64,000 bases of DNA from Chloroflexota bacterium. GTDB taxonomy: Bacteria > Chloroflexota > Anaerolineae > UBA4142. Positions 48,323 to 56,701 of this stretch are shown piece by piece. Both the position numbers and the translations under genes were made by a program. The notes under the pieces are model-generated. The model ran no database searches, had not been told where the DNA came from, and saw nothing but the letters and a program-made list of their open reading frames with translations. Each line of letters starts with the position of its first letter. The first letter of the stretch is position 1. The stretch covers positions 1 to 64,000 of the forward strand of contig JACRMI010000115.1 in NCBI GenBank assembly GCA_016215025.1, read 5' to 3'.

Positions 48323-50773
48323 TTACTCGTATGCCAAAATCTCTCGCACGGTCAGCCGCGATGCGTTGAACGCAGGCAAGAAACTCGCCAGTGCCGACAA
48401 AATCGTGACGATGATGAACCACGCGACGATACCTTCCATCGAAACTGAGTAACTCAACGGCAGTTGGAAGATGGCATTGCCAACCAGATCGCTGAATGCT
48501 TGACTGAGTGGGAAAGATAGCAATGCGGCGATCATCGCGCTCAGCAATCCGATAAACACGCCTTCAGCGAGAACGATGTTACGTACTGCGCCATTGGATG
48601 CGCCTACTGCGCGCATAACGCCAATCTCGCGGGTGCGTTCCAAGACATTGAGTGACATGGTTCCCATCAAGCCCAGCCCGCCGACGGCGGCCATCAAAAC
48701 GGCCATGACCATCAGCAGTACGCTGATGATGGTGAAAAAGATTTCGTTGTTGTCGCGAATCTGTCCGCTTGTCATCGAGCCAGCCGTGGCGCGCATTCCG
48801 ACGATTCTATAATTTTCTTCCAGCGCCTGCATGATCTGCGCTTGCGACGCGCTGTCGTGTTTCGTCGTATTGACTTGAACGCTTTGAGCGCGTCCGACCT
48901 GTCCGATGGCGCGGACATAGTACGGATAGTTGACGTACGCGACGCCGATGCCGGCGCTAAATCCAACGACGCGCACGGTTCCTACGATTTGCCAGGTGGT
49001 CTCGCGTCCCTGAATTTTTAACGTCAATTCGTCGCCGATTTTTAGGTCTTTTTCCGCGCGTTGAACATCAGTGCTGATGACGATGGCGTTTTCGTCTTGC
49101 GGTGATAACCAACGGCCCTCGAGGACCGTCGGTTCCACCATAGTTGTGCCCGGCGGCGGCGCAAACAACAACAGCGTATCACTTTCGCTGTCGTCGGCGC
49201 GAATGCGGCGCGGGCTGCTATCCATGCCCCACGATTCGACGCGGGTCACGCCGGGGGTTTGCTTGGCGATCTCTTCGATCACGTCGGTGCGATATGGATG
49301 CTCGAACGGAATCAGGACGTCGAATGCCCAATACTTGAAGACGTCGTCGAGCGTTTGGTACATCGATTGGCGCACGGTCAGCACCGACATGAAGATGGTA
49401 CCGCCCAGGATCAGCGTAAGCATCGTCAGCAACAAGCGCGTCTTGCGCCGAAAGGTATTGCGGAACGAGAGCATCATTGGGCGCGAGAGTCCGCGCACTT
49501 TTTCCAGCAAGCGATCCGTGATACCGAGCTTCATCTGACCCTTGCCCAAGCCGTAATCGCTCATCGCTTCGCGAACTGACACGCGGGTACCGGAGAAAAT
49601 CGGGAAGAGCGCCGCGAACAACGGGATCAATAATCCGATAACAATTTCGACGATGAGAATATTCGTCGGCAAACTAAAGTCCGGAAAATCGACGTTGACG
49701 AAACCCGCCAGGTATTGACTGAGTTGACCTGCGGTATAGGCGGCGCTGGGTATGGCAATGATGAGTGCCATGATGCCGAACAAGAGCACCGTGATAAGAT
49801 ACATCCCCACGATTTGCCGCGTGCGTCCGCCAATCGCTTTCATGATGCCGATCTGCCGAACTTGTTGCGCGAGCAAAGCGGTGATCGTGTTAATCACGAG
49901 AAAGCCGCTGAGAATCAATGCGCCAAAGCCGAGCAGGTTCAGAATCAAAAGCAAGCCGTTGAAAATATCCTGGATCGGATGTTTGCCCGGTTCAGGAACG
50001 GTGAAGGTCACCGTTCGCCCGCCGGATTGGAGTTTGTTCTTGATCTGGTTTGCCACATCGGTGATGTGTTCTTTGTTCAACTTGTCGTCGGAGACCGTAA
50101 TCATCAACTGGTCCATGTTGCGCGAGCCGGTCAGCCATTCGAGCGTATCCATCGTAATATAACCGTACGAGTACGACACGAATGGTGCAGGCGCGAACAC
50201 GGTTTCCTTGGCGAGCCCCGCGACCTTCAGGTCGCGGATTTGCCCACCCGCCGACAGTTGCACCTCGATATTTTTTCCAACTTCGAGTCCTGCGGGTACA
50301 AGTCCTGGCACGAGCAAGGACGAACGTTCCAGAACGACCGCATGATCCGGCGGCGGCCAGGTTCCACGCTCGCCATGAAACTCAGGCGCGGCATCGTACG
50401 CGCCTTGCGGTTTGACTTTATTGATCTTGATATCGTCGAAATCGGAAATGGCGAAGAGCAAAAAGTTCTTCCACTCGTTCTCGCCCATCCGCAAGCGGAC
50501 GATAATCAGCGAGCGGCCTTCCACGTCTTGAACGCCCGGCATTCGGCGCACGGTATCGAGCAGCGTGTCGTCGAACGCGCCGGGATAGATCGTCGCCGCG
50601 GCGGGATTGGCTTTGGGATAATTGACGATCAATTCTTGTGAGACAATCGAAAATGTATGCGACACTGCGCCCACGGCGAACACGCCGACGGCAATCGAGA
50701 GCACGACGAGGAGCGTGCGCATCTTGTTACCCCACAAGTCGCGCAAAACTTTTTTCCAGCGTGGCGCAATCAT
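48323..50773 (-). CDS. ABC transporter permease, FtsX/MacB type (two FtsX modules)
   Basis: An 816-residue permease with ten TM segments in an early-TM / ectodomain / three-TM / three-TM / ectodomain / three-TM layout. Two FtsX cores are seen: 'QVRQIGIMKAIGGRTRQIVG' and 'NVLERTREIGVMRAVGASNG' with 'EGVFIGLLSAMIAALLSFPL'. Such permeases do mechanotransmission or lipoprotein/drug handling rather than ordinary uptake. It overlaps the ATPase gene by 4 nt (50770-50773), so the two are coupled. Substrate unknown. Confidence 0.92.
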   Translation of the reverse strand: MIAPRWKKVLRDLWGNKMRTLLVVLSIAVGVFAVGAVSHTFSIVSQELIVNYPKANPAAATIYPGAFDDTLLDTVRRMPGVQDVEGRSLIIVRLRMGENEWKNFLLFAISDFDDIKINKVKPQGAYDAAPEFHGERGTWPPPDHAVVLERSSLLVPGLVPAGLEVGKNIEVQLSAGGQIRDLKVAGLAKETVFAPAPFVSYSYGYITMDTLEWLTGSRNMDQLMITVSDDKLNKEHITDVANQIKNKLQSGGRTVTFTVPEPGKHPIQDIFNGLLLILNLLGFGALILSGFLVINTITALLAQQVRQIGIMKAIGGRTRQIVGMYLITVLLFGIMALIIAIPSAAYTAGQLSQYLAGFVNVDFPDFSLPTNILIVEIVIGLLIPLFAALFPIFSGTRVSVREAMSDYGLGKGQMKLGITDRLLEKVRGLSRPMMLSFRNTFRRKTRLLLTMLTLILGGTIFMSVLTVRQSMYQTLDDVFKYWAFDVLIPFEHPYRTDVIEEIAKQTPGVTRVESWGMDSSPRRIRADDSESDTLLLFAPPPGTTMVEPTVLEGRWLSPQDENAIVISTDVQRAEKDLKIGDELTLKIQGRETTWQIVGTVRVVGFSAGIGVAYVNYPYYVRAIGQVGRAQSVQVNTTKHDSASQAQIMQALEENYRIVGMRATAGSMTSGQIRDNNEIFFTIISVLLMVMAVLMAAVGGLGLMGTMSLNVLERTREIGVMRAVGASNGAVRNIVLAEGVFIGLLSAMIAALLSFPLSQAFSDLVGNAIFQLPLSYSVSMEGIVAWFIIVTILSALASFLPAFNASRLTVREILAYE

Positions 50774-51939
50774 TTCGATGCTCCCTTGCGGGTGGTGGTG
50801 TTTTCGGTAACGCGTTCTTGGACGACGCCGGCGATGAGTTTCTTTAACTCCGGTGCTTGCTCGACCATTTGATTGAACGTATCGCGATCAAAGCGCAAGA
50901 CTTCGACCGGAATATCGCCATCGGCGCGCACGGTTGCCATGCTGTTGCCGCCGCGCAGCATTTCGATTTCGCCAAAGTACTGGCCGCGTCCATATTTTGC
51001 GACCACTTGCTCAGTGCCATCGGCTTGTTGAACCAGAATGCTGACGTTGCCTTTGAGAATGACGTGAAAATGATGGACTGGCTCACCCCGGCGCAGAATG
51101 GCTGAACCCGGCGCATATTTCTCCGGATCGACGCGACGGGTGAACGCAATCAGTTGCTCACTCGTTAGAACGGGGAACACATCGGCAAGATGCTTTTCGA
51201 TGATTTCGCCATCGGCGATTTGCACGGCGCGCGTGACACGTTTCGCCAAATCGTTATCGTGCGTCACCATCACAATCGTTTTGCCGCGCTTGACCAAGTC
51301 TTCGAACAGTTGGAAAACGGAATCCGCTGTTTTAGAATCGAGATTGCCGGTGGGTTCATCGGCGAGCAGAATCGGCGGATCGTTGGCGAGTGCGCGGGCA
51401 ATGGCGACGCGTTGTTGCTGACCACCCGAAATCGCGGCGGGAAGTTTATTCGCATGGTCCGCCATTTCCATTTGCTCGAGCAAATCCATCGCGTATTTGC
51501 GGCGCTCACCGGATTTGTGGACGTTGCAAAAATCCATCGGCAGCATGATGTTTTCGACGAGGGTTAGGGTTGGCAAGAGTTGAAAGAATTGAAAAACGAT
51601 GCCAAGGTTTTTGCCGCGCCAGACAGCCATCTGACCTTCATTGAGTTTGTGGACCGCGGTATTGCCGACGAGCACTTCGCCGGAGCTTGGACGATCGATA
51701 CCGGCGATCATGTTGACGAGTGTTGTCTTGCCGCTGCCGGACTTGCCGATGACGGCGACGAATTCACCGGCATCGACGCGCAGATCGACATTCTTGAGCG
51801 CGGGGAATTTCCCAGCGGCGGTGTTAAATATTTTATCGACCTGGCGCAAGTGGATGAGTTCTTCGTTGCCGTGTTGGTAGAGTCCGTTCGTGCCTTTATT
51901 GTTGTTGCTTTGGTTTTGGCGTTTGCCGAACATAGTCAC
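50770..51939 (-). CDS. ABC ATPase with C-terminal cyclic-nucleotide-binding-like domain
   Basis: A 389-residue cytosolic ATPase of the LolD/MacB type: Walker A 'VIGKSGSGKTTLVNMI', Q-loop 'IVFQFFQLLPTLTL', signature 'ISGGQQQRVAIARAL' and Walker B 'PPILLADEPTGNLDSKTA'. Residues ~260-380 form a CRP/CNB-like barrel ('HHFHVILKGNVSILVQQADG', 'GQYFGEIEMLRGGNSMATVR'). The phosphate-cassette Arg normally found before ATV is not seen (NSMATV instead of RSATV), so ligand or binding mode is uncertain. The fusion suggests transport controlled by an intracellular small molecule. N-terminal ~25 residues are Asn/Lys-rich. Confidence 0.9.
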   Translation of the reverse strand: MTMFGKRQNQSNNNKGTNGLYQHGNEELIHLRQVDKIFNTAAGKFPALKNVDLRVDAGEFVAVIGKSGSGKTTLVNMIAGIDRPSSGEVLVGNTAVHKLNEGQMAVWRGKNLGIVFQFFQLLPTLTLVENIMLPMDFCNVHKSGERRKYAMDLLEQMEMADHANKLPAAISGGQQQRVAIARALANDPPILLADEPTGNLDSKTADSVFQLFEDLVKRGKTIVMVTHDNDLAKRVTRAVQIADGEIIEKHLADVFPVLTSEQLIAFTRRVDPEKYAPGSAILRRGEPVHHFHVILKGNVSILVQQADGTEQVVAKYGRGQYFGEIEMLRGGNSMATVRADGDIPVEVLRFDRDTFNQMVEQAPELKKLIAGVVQERVTENTTTRKGASK

Positions 51940-52121
51940 CTCGTTTCGTTAGCGCGCATTTCAAACACATGTATTTACGTTCAAAGAGTGATTCGGTTAC
52001 ATAGAGGTATTATAATCAATTGGGGCAAATCGACCATTCTCCCAGTGAGCATTATACGGTAGGTTTTGCCACTCGTCATCCCCCAAAAATGGGATAGGTC
52101 ATACGACAAAATGCGGATTTC

Positions 52122-52150
52122 TTGCTAAAAAGCATAACCTATGCTATATT
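52122..52150 (+). promoter_or_regulatory. tRNA-Thr promoter
   Basis: TTGCTA (52122-52127), 17-nt spacer ending in TGC, TATATT (52145-52150): good -35 with extended -10, 17 nt before the tRNA. Confidence 0.75.
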
Positions 52151-52167
52151 ATCGCCCGCGATAGAAT

Positions 52168-52240
52168 GCCACCTTAGCTCAATCGGTAGAGCAGCCGCAT
52201 CGTAAGTGGCCGGTTTGGGGTTCAAGTCCCTAAGGTGGCT
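52168..52240 (+). tRNA. tRNA-Thr (anticodon CGT)
   Basis: Acceptor stem GCCACCT/AGGTGGC with discriminator T; D arm AGCTCAATCGGTAGAGC; anticodon stem GCCGC/GTGGC around ATCGTAA, anticodon CGT (reads ACG); T arm with TTCAAGT. 73 nt, CCA not encoded. Confidence 0.95.
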
Positions 52241-52263
52241 TTTGTTATTGAGGAGGAAATACT

Positions 52264-52557
52264 CTGGCAAGTACTGCAAGCCGCAAGCGCGCGCGTCCTG
52301 CATCCCATCCTCGTAAGGTTGCCAAACCGACCAATCAACATCGTTACCTCGTTGATGAACACGGTAAACGCGTTGCCATCATACTCGATCTGGAAGAGTA
52401 TCGACGTTTGTTGCAAGCAACCAAGGCAACACCACCTGCGTCCACCAAGGAATTTGATTGGATTGCAGAAGCTCGGCGAATTAGATCGCTGACTCCCAAG
52501 ACTCTGCCTGACTCGACCCCGATTATCCGTGCATTGCGCGATGGGACACTCCGCTGA
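52264..52557 (+). CDS. VapB/Phd-like antitoxin, probable CTG start
   Basis: A 97-codon frame directly after tRNA-Thr, too short and non-ATG for usual ORF callers. It begins Ala-Ser-Thr-Ala-Ser-Arg-Lys and has the Phd/VapB-like core 'RYLVDEHGKRVAIILDLEEY', then 'FDWIAEARRIRS' and a C-terminal tail. A strong GAGGAGG Shine-Dalgarno lies 8 nt before CTG (52264); no ATG, GTG or TTG is available there. The stop overlaps the start of the toxin remnant (TGATG), the usual toxin-antitoxin coupling. The CTG start is inferred; an ancestral ATG may have mutated. Confidence 0.7.
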   Translation: MASTASRKRARPASHPRKVAKPTNQHRYLVDEHGKRVAIILDLEEYRRLLQATKATPPASTKEFDWIAEARRIRSLTPKTLPDSTPIIRALRDGTLR

Positions 52558-52787
52558 TGAGTTGCGTTTGCATCGATGCCGGCGTTGTCATCAAGCTGGT
52601 TTCACCCGAATCGGATAGTGATCGTGCTGAGTGTTTATTTGAGCGGTGGAAATTTGCGACTGTCTACGATGAGGTGTAGCTTGCCCTGGCTGAATTGCGT
52701 GGTTGTGAGTTCTGGCCAGCCGATCAGAAATTGTACGAGCGCGTGAAAACGCAGTTACCCTATGTGCGATGCTTAGAACAAGCCTGA
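52557..52787 (+). pseudogene. VapC-like PIN-domain toxin, internally deleted with a stop
   Basis: Starts at ATG 52557 overlapping the antitoxin stop. The N-terminal PIN strand with first acidic residue is intact ('CIDAGVVIKLVSPESDSDRA'). About 60 central residues expected in VapC are missing. A TAG at 52677-52679 stands where Tyr is expected in 'YDEVYLALAEL'. The C-terminus 'RGCEFWPADQKLYERVKTQL' continues in frame to a TGA. A full PIN toxin is ~130 residues; this one cannot be active. The antitoxin may persist as a remnant or regulator. Confidence 0.85.
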
Positions 52788-52809
52788 TGAATTATCGATT
52801 CCAAAATAG

Positions 52810-52837
52810 AAACACTCGGACAATGCCGAGTGTTTTT
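52810..52837 (+). terminator. Terminator after the VapBC remnant
   Basis: AAACACTCGG (52810-52819) pairs with CCGAGTGTTT (52826-52835), followed by TT. It ends the tRNA/antitoxin transcription unit just before the IS110 element. Confidence 0.85.
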
Positions 52838-52878
52838 AATTCGCGAAGATTCGCGTGACACTTGCACCCGATGGTGCA

Positions 52879-53368
52879 GTGCAGCATCCTATAGAAAAAT
52901 TGTCAAGGGGTTTCCTGCCCGAAAGTAAACAACACGGCATTAGGCTCAGCACAAATGCAAATTCACAGTGCCGAGTGAAACAGAACCTTTCAAATTGATC
53001 AGCCCAGCTAAGGCACGCACCACCCTGATTGTTTTCGATGCGGACGGGTTCGTGCCCCGCCCATGATCTTGAGATCGCCCTAGTAGTGCATCCACAAAGT
53101 CTTGCATAGCAAGCCAAGCGTATTTCATGCGTAGCTGACTATGCAACATTACTTTGTGGCTGCCCTAGTCCATCCGAGGTTCCACCACAGGGGTGGTCTC
53201 AACATCCTTCATTCGATTTGCTCAAGGAGCGGAGGCGACCAAGCTGCACTTCGAGATCGCACGCACCGTCTCAAGGTGTTTTTTTCGGTGTCCCCCGCCG
53301 CTCAGGAAAAGTCAAGTTCATGTACGTCTTGCGGGCGCTGACCGGACGTACCGGGATACGGACAGTTG
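52879..53368 (-). other. Non-coding right end of the IS110 element, possible bridge RNA
   Basis: About 490 nt with no supported gene. It contains a strong imperfect palindrome CCACAAAGTCTTGCATAG (53089 on) facing CTATGCAACATTACTTTGTGG (53132 on, two parts), and a hairpin CGGG/CCCG near 53040-53065. In IS110-type elements one non-coding end encodes the guide ('bridge') RNA; in the IS1111 subgroup this is the end downstream of the transposase gene. The long end here is downstream. Guide loops could not be matched to the target by eye, so this is inference. Confidence 0.45.
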
Positions 53369-54628
53369 TTAGCTCAAGGTCTGCCAGCGGTGTGGCTCAT
53401 ACATCTCTCGGCGCTTGACGACATGCCAGCAGTACCACAAAAGTTTGTTCATACAGGCACCGATGGCTTGCATCTTTGGCAGCGGATGTTCGGCGCGGGT
53501 TGTCAGCCGCCGGTAGTGATAAACCACCGCATCATTTTGACGAATGAGCCGCAGTGTGATGAAATAGAGCACGGTTCGTAGACCACTGCGCCCTTGATGC
53601 GAAAAGGGTGTCGGACTGTAGGTCTTGCGCCCCGACGTATTCGGTGTGGGTTGTGTCCCCGCCAACTTGATGAGCGCACCGCCATGCGGATATTGCATGA
53701 GGTCGCCGATGTAGGCAACCAAACCGAGCGCCGACGGTGCCGTCAAGCCCTGAATCGAAAGCAGATACGGCGCTTCCGGCAAAGTGTGAAACAGCCTCAC
53801 CAAGTCGTCGAGTAATTGTTTCGCCTGAAGATCCAGCAAGCGAATCGCTTCAACGTGCTGTTGCGCCATCAGGCGCAATGCCGTCGTGGCTTCCGGGCAG
53901 CCATACGCCTCTTTCGCCAGAGCATACCGTTGTCGGACTTGACGCACGCTCAAGCGATGCCCCGTGAAATGGCTACGCACGCTGGCGAGAAACACGGCTT
54001 CACTGCCAGTGCTGATCACGCGGGGCAACAAACCGGACTCAATGATCGCGGCGGCGGTGGCCCCGCTGACATCTTTGAAGACCTGGTCGAATTCTGGGAA
54101 CAATTGACGGACGGTATTCACGAGCAACGTCGTTTGACGCCCGCGATCTCGGCGCAGACGTTGATAGGCGACGTAACCGGTTTGCAGTTCGGCGTACACG
54201 CCATGCGGCAGGCGGGTCTCGGTAAATTTGCCTTGGCGGAGCAGATCCGCAATGGTGAACGCGTCGCGCCAATCATCCTTGCTGCGATCCAACTGATCGC
54301 CTTCGCGATGGCGTTTGACGGTGAGCGCATTCACCAAGCGAAATGGCAGGTGATGCTGTTCCAAGTCGTAGCCGAATTGTTTCCAATAGTAGTTGGTCGG
54401 TTCCATTCCGATCAAGAGGCCCGGCGCATGGTGTTTCTCGACCACCCGCTGGGCACGATGGCGAAAGTCTGCATAGCCCACGGCATTGTTGTCGCTGCGA
54501 AAACGATCGAGACGCTTAGCCGTGGGATCGAGTACCACCACGACCAAATCGTCCAGACTGAGATCAACACCGGCAAAGAGTGTGCCGGGTTGAATTGAGG
54601 CCAAGTGTTTGGCCACATGGTTCGACAT
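53369..54628 (-). CDS. IS110-family transposase (DEDD recombinase)
   Basis: A 419-residue RNA-guided-type recombinase. The N-terminal RuvC-like DEDD domain shows 'LFAGVDLSLDDLVVVVLD' (first Asp), 'LLIGMEPTNYYW' (Glu) and 'SKDDWRDAFTIADLL' (Asp pair). A coiled-coil middle is followed by the transposase_20 domain with 'LLSIQGLTAPSALGLVAYIG' and the conserved Ser-containing 'NTSGRKTYSPTPFSHQG'. All key parts appear intact. ATG at 54628 has a perfect AGGAGG upstream. It is probably active or recently active. Confidence 0.93.
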   Translation of the reverse strand: MSNHVAKHLASIQPGTLFAGVDLSLDDLVVVVLDPTAKRLDRFRSDNNAVGYADFRHRAQRVVEKHHAPGLLIGMEPTNYYWKQFGYDLEQHHLPFRLVNALTVKRHREGDQLDRSKDDWRDAFTIADLLRQGKFTETRLPHGVYAELQTGYVAYQRLRRDRGRQTTLLVNTVRQLFPEFDQVFKDVSGATAAAIIESGLLPRVISTGSEAVFLASVRSHFTGHRLSVRQVRQRYALAKEAYGCPEATTALRLMAQQHVEAIRLLDLQAKQLLDDLVRLFHTLPEAPYLLSIQGLTAPSALGLVAYIGDLMQYPHGGALIKLAGTQPTPNTSGRKTYSPTPFSHQGRSGLRTVLYFITLRLIRQNDAVVYHYRRLTTRAEHPLPKMQAIGACMNKLLWYCWHVVKRREMYEPHRWQTLS

Positions 54629-54720
54629 GGGTGTCCTCCTGTTAGATGAGAGTGGTTGTGCACCATCTATTCTAGCAGGAAGACCCCATCCGCTACTGTT
54701 CTATACTAGGTGTTCGCGGG

Positions 54721-55629
54721 TCATTTTTTCGGGTCGAGCCAGTCGCGCAAGCCATCGCCCAGCAAATTGCAGCCAACGACCGTCAGCGTAATGACGCACC
54801 CCGGATAAATCGCCAGCCAGGGTGCGGTCTCTAAATAGTTTCGACCTGACGCGAGCAACGCGCCCCATTCAGGTGATGGCGGCTGCGCGCCCAGCCCAAT
54901 AAAACTCAGACCGCCGCTCGCCAGCAGCAACATGCCCGAACGCATCGTCATCATTACGACGAGCGACGACTGCAAGTTCGGCAGAATGTGTCGCAAGATG
55001 ATGCGATTATTTTTTGCGCCAACCGCTTGCGCCGCTTGCACATACAGCGAGCATTTTGCCGACAGGGTAAGATTGCGCGCCAGCCGATAAAAGCCCGGCG
55101 CGCTGACGATGCCCATCGCAATGACGGCATTCTCTAACGATGGTCCCAAGCGCGCGACGATGACGAGCGCAAGCAGCAACGCGGGAAACGCTTGCCACAC
55201 TTCCATCGCACGCGAAAGGATTTGATCGAACCAGCCGCCGTGATAGCCAGCGAGCAATCCTAGACCAATCCCCAAGCCCGCCGAAATGCTCAATCCCAGC
55301 GCGACAATTCCCACGGCAATTTGCGCGCCATACAGAACTCGACTGAACACATCGCGCCCGAGCGAATCCGTGCCGAATAAATATTCTGCGCTCGGCGGCG
55401 AAAGACGCGCGCCTGCCATCACCTTGTCCGGCGCATACGGCGCGATCAATGGCGCAGCTAGCGCAAAAAGCAAAATCAATACGACGATGCTGCCGCCGAT
55501 CAAAAGATTTGGCGTGACGCGATGCCAACGTGGGAGCAATGACAACACATGATGACGTGATGCGTGACTCGTGATACGTGATGAATTTGCCCAAGTATTA
55601 GCAAGGATTTTTTGGTTTGAAAGTTCCAT
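54721..55629 (-). CDS. Peptide/nickel-type ABC permease (DppC/OppC family)
   Basis: A 302-residue inner-membrane permease with an N-terminal OppC_N segment ('FALAAPLIAPYAPDK', 'FGTDSLGRDVFSRVLYGAQI') and BPD_transp_1 core, including the EAA-like loop 'QAAQAVGAKNNRIILRHILP'. Residues ~12-31 ('SSRITSHASRHHVLS') are encoded by a TGATGCGTGACTCGTGATAC repeat and replace the usual short N-terminus. Its stop is directly followed by the IS110 target site. No ATPase gene follows, so the transporter must borrow one or lost it. Confidence 0.92.
   Translation of the reverse strand: MELSNQKILANTWANSSRITSHASRHHVLSLLPRWHRVTPNLLIGGSIVVLILLFALAAPLIAPYAPDKVMAGARLSPPSAEYLFGTDSLGRDVFSRVLYGAQIAVGIVALGLSISAGLGIGLGLLAGYHGGWFDQILSRAMEVWQAFPALLLALVIVARLGPSLENAVIAMGIVSAPGFYRLARNLTLSAKCSLYVQAAQAVGAKNNRIILRHILPNLQSSLVVMMTMRSGMLLLASGGLSFIGLGAQPPSPEWGALLASGRNYLETAPWLAIYPGCVITLTVVGCNLLGDGLRDWLDPKK
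55545..55590. repeat. CGTGATnCGTGA tandem repeat inside a permease gene
   Basis: GATGACGTGATGCGTGACTC and GTGATACGTGATGAA follow each other in ~8-nt steps. In frame, they encode part of the cytosolic N-terminus of the DppC-like protein. The same units appear at 25395-25420, 25955-26037 and 59908-59930. Confidence 0.85.
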
Positions 55630-55704
55630 CGGTCAAATCGTTTTCAATGTAGTCGTGAGAAACGTTACATTTCTGTGTGTTTCTGTGTGCTTCTGTGGCT
55701 AGTG

Positions 55705-56634
55705 TTACAGCGTTTTGTACGCAATTTGCGGATCGAGCCAGCCATGTGCGAGATCAACCAGAAAATTGATGACGATAAAAATCACGGCAACCGTCAGCGT
55801 CGTTCCCAGCACAATAGGATAGTCGCGGTCGAAGATGGCTTGCACGGTCAAGCGCCCCAGCCCCGGCAAACCAAATATGGTTTCGACGATGAATGCGCCG
55901 CCGAGCAGATAACCCAGTTGCAGACCCAGCATCGTGATGACAGGAATCAAACTGTTGCGCACGACATGATGCGCGAGCACGTGATTGGGCGCGAGTCCCT
56001 TGGAATGCGCCGTCCGCACGTAATCCGAACGCAACACGTCGAGCAAACTCGAACGCATGAGGCGCGCAGTTACGGCTGCGGTTGGCAGCGCGAGTGTTAT
56101 CGCGGGCAGGACAAAGTATCGCCAGTCTTCTGCGCCCACCACCGGCAGCCAACGCAGTCTGACTGAGAACACAAGCATCAGCAACAGCGCGCTCCAAAAA
56201 GTTGGAATCGCGATGCCGAGTGCTGCACCGCTCATCAAAATCGTGTCGAGGATCGAACCGGCTTTGACGGCAGCAGCAATTCCGATCAGCATTCCGATGA
56301 TGGTCGCAAGTGCCGCTGCGACGAGCGCAAGCGTAATCGTGTACGGCAATCGCTCGAGCAACAAGTCGCTCACGGATTTATTGCTGATGAGCGAATGTCC
56401 TAGCTCGCCTTTAAACACGAGATCAGAAAGGAAATTACCATAGCGCAGGACGAGCGGTTGATCGATGCCCATCTCTGCGCGTAACGTTTGCAACTGCGCC
56501 GCTGATGCGGTGTCGCCAACGAGCGCAGTCGCCGCATCGCCCAACGTCGATTCGAGCGCGACGAATGTGACGAGGCTGACGACGATGAGTGTCGCAATTG
56601 CGCCAAGCAAGCGTTTGAGAATTGGGTGAGTCAT
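55705..56634 (-). CDS. Peptide/nickel-type ABC permease (DppB/OppB family)
   Basis: A 309-residue permease with six TM segments. 'LIVVSLVTFVALESTLGDAA' (TM1), 'HSLISNKSVSDLLLERLPYT', and EAA loop 'VRTAHSKGLAPNHVLAHHVV' are typical of DppB. ATG at 56634 gives the usual N-terminus 'MTHPILKRLLGAIATLIVVS'; the in-frame 26-codon extension comes from an ACCTGACAGGT repeat and is not accepted. It works with the DppC-like (54721) and the substrate-binding lipoprotein (56702). A repeat hairpin lies between them. Confidence 0.92.
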   Translation of the reverse strand: MTHPILKRLLGAIATLIVVSLVTFVALESTLGDAATALVGDTASAAQLQTLRAEMGIDQPLVLRYGNFLSDLVFKGELGHSLISNKSVSDLLLERLPYTITLALVAAALATIIGMLIGIAAAVKAGSILDTILMSGAALGIAIPTFWSALLLMLVFSVRLRWLPVVGAEDWRYFVLPAITLALPTAAVTARLMRSSLLDVLRSDYVRTAHSKGLAPNHVLAHHVVRNSLIPVITMLGLQLGYLLGGAFIVETIFGLPGLGRLTVQAIFDRDYPIVLGTTLTVAVIFIVINFLVDLAHGWLDPQIAYKTL

Positions 56635-56645
56635 GGTGAGGAATA

Positions 56646-56698
56646 AACCTGACAGGTCGCGGCTCTTTGCAGAGCCGAAGAGACCTGTCAGGTTTTTA
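56646..56698. repeat. ACCTGACAGGT repeat hairpin
   Basis: AAACCTGACAGGTC (56646) faces GACCTGTCAGGTTTTT (in inverse), with inner GGCTCT/AGAGCC. On the minus strand it comes after the binding-protein gene and before the permease genes, where it may trim downstream expression, giving more binding protein than permease. Second copy of the family at 24161-24206. Confidence 0.85.
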
Positions 56699-56701
56699 AA
56701 T

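Larger units (their letters stand above)
52859..54712 (-). mobile_element. Complete IS110-family insertion sequence (~1.85 kb)
   Basis: The transposase gene (53369-54628, minus) has a short left end (54629-54712, ~84 nt) and a long non-coding right end (52859-53368, ~510 nt). Both sides carry halves of one host repeat: GATTCGCGTGA (52848-52858) on the left and TTCGCGGG (54713-54720) on the right. Joined, they give exactly the 19 nt found at 8592-8610. The dinucleotide TG occurs at both junctions (52856-52857 and 54711-54712), as expected for an IS110 core. A 9-bp inverted match (GATGGTGCA 52870-52878; TGCACCATC 54659-54667) may be subterminal repeats. Exact ends can shift by 1-3 nt. Confidence 0.85.
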
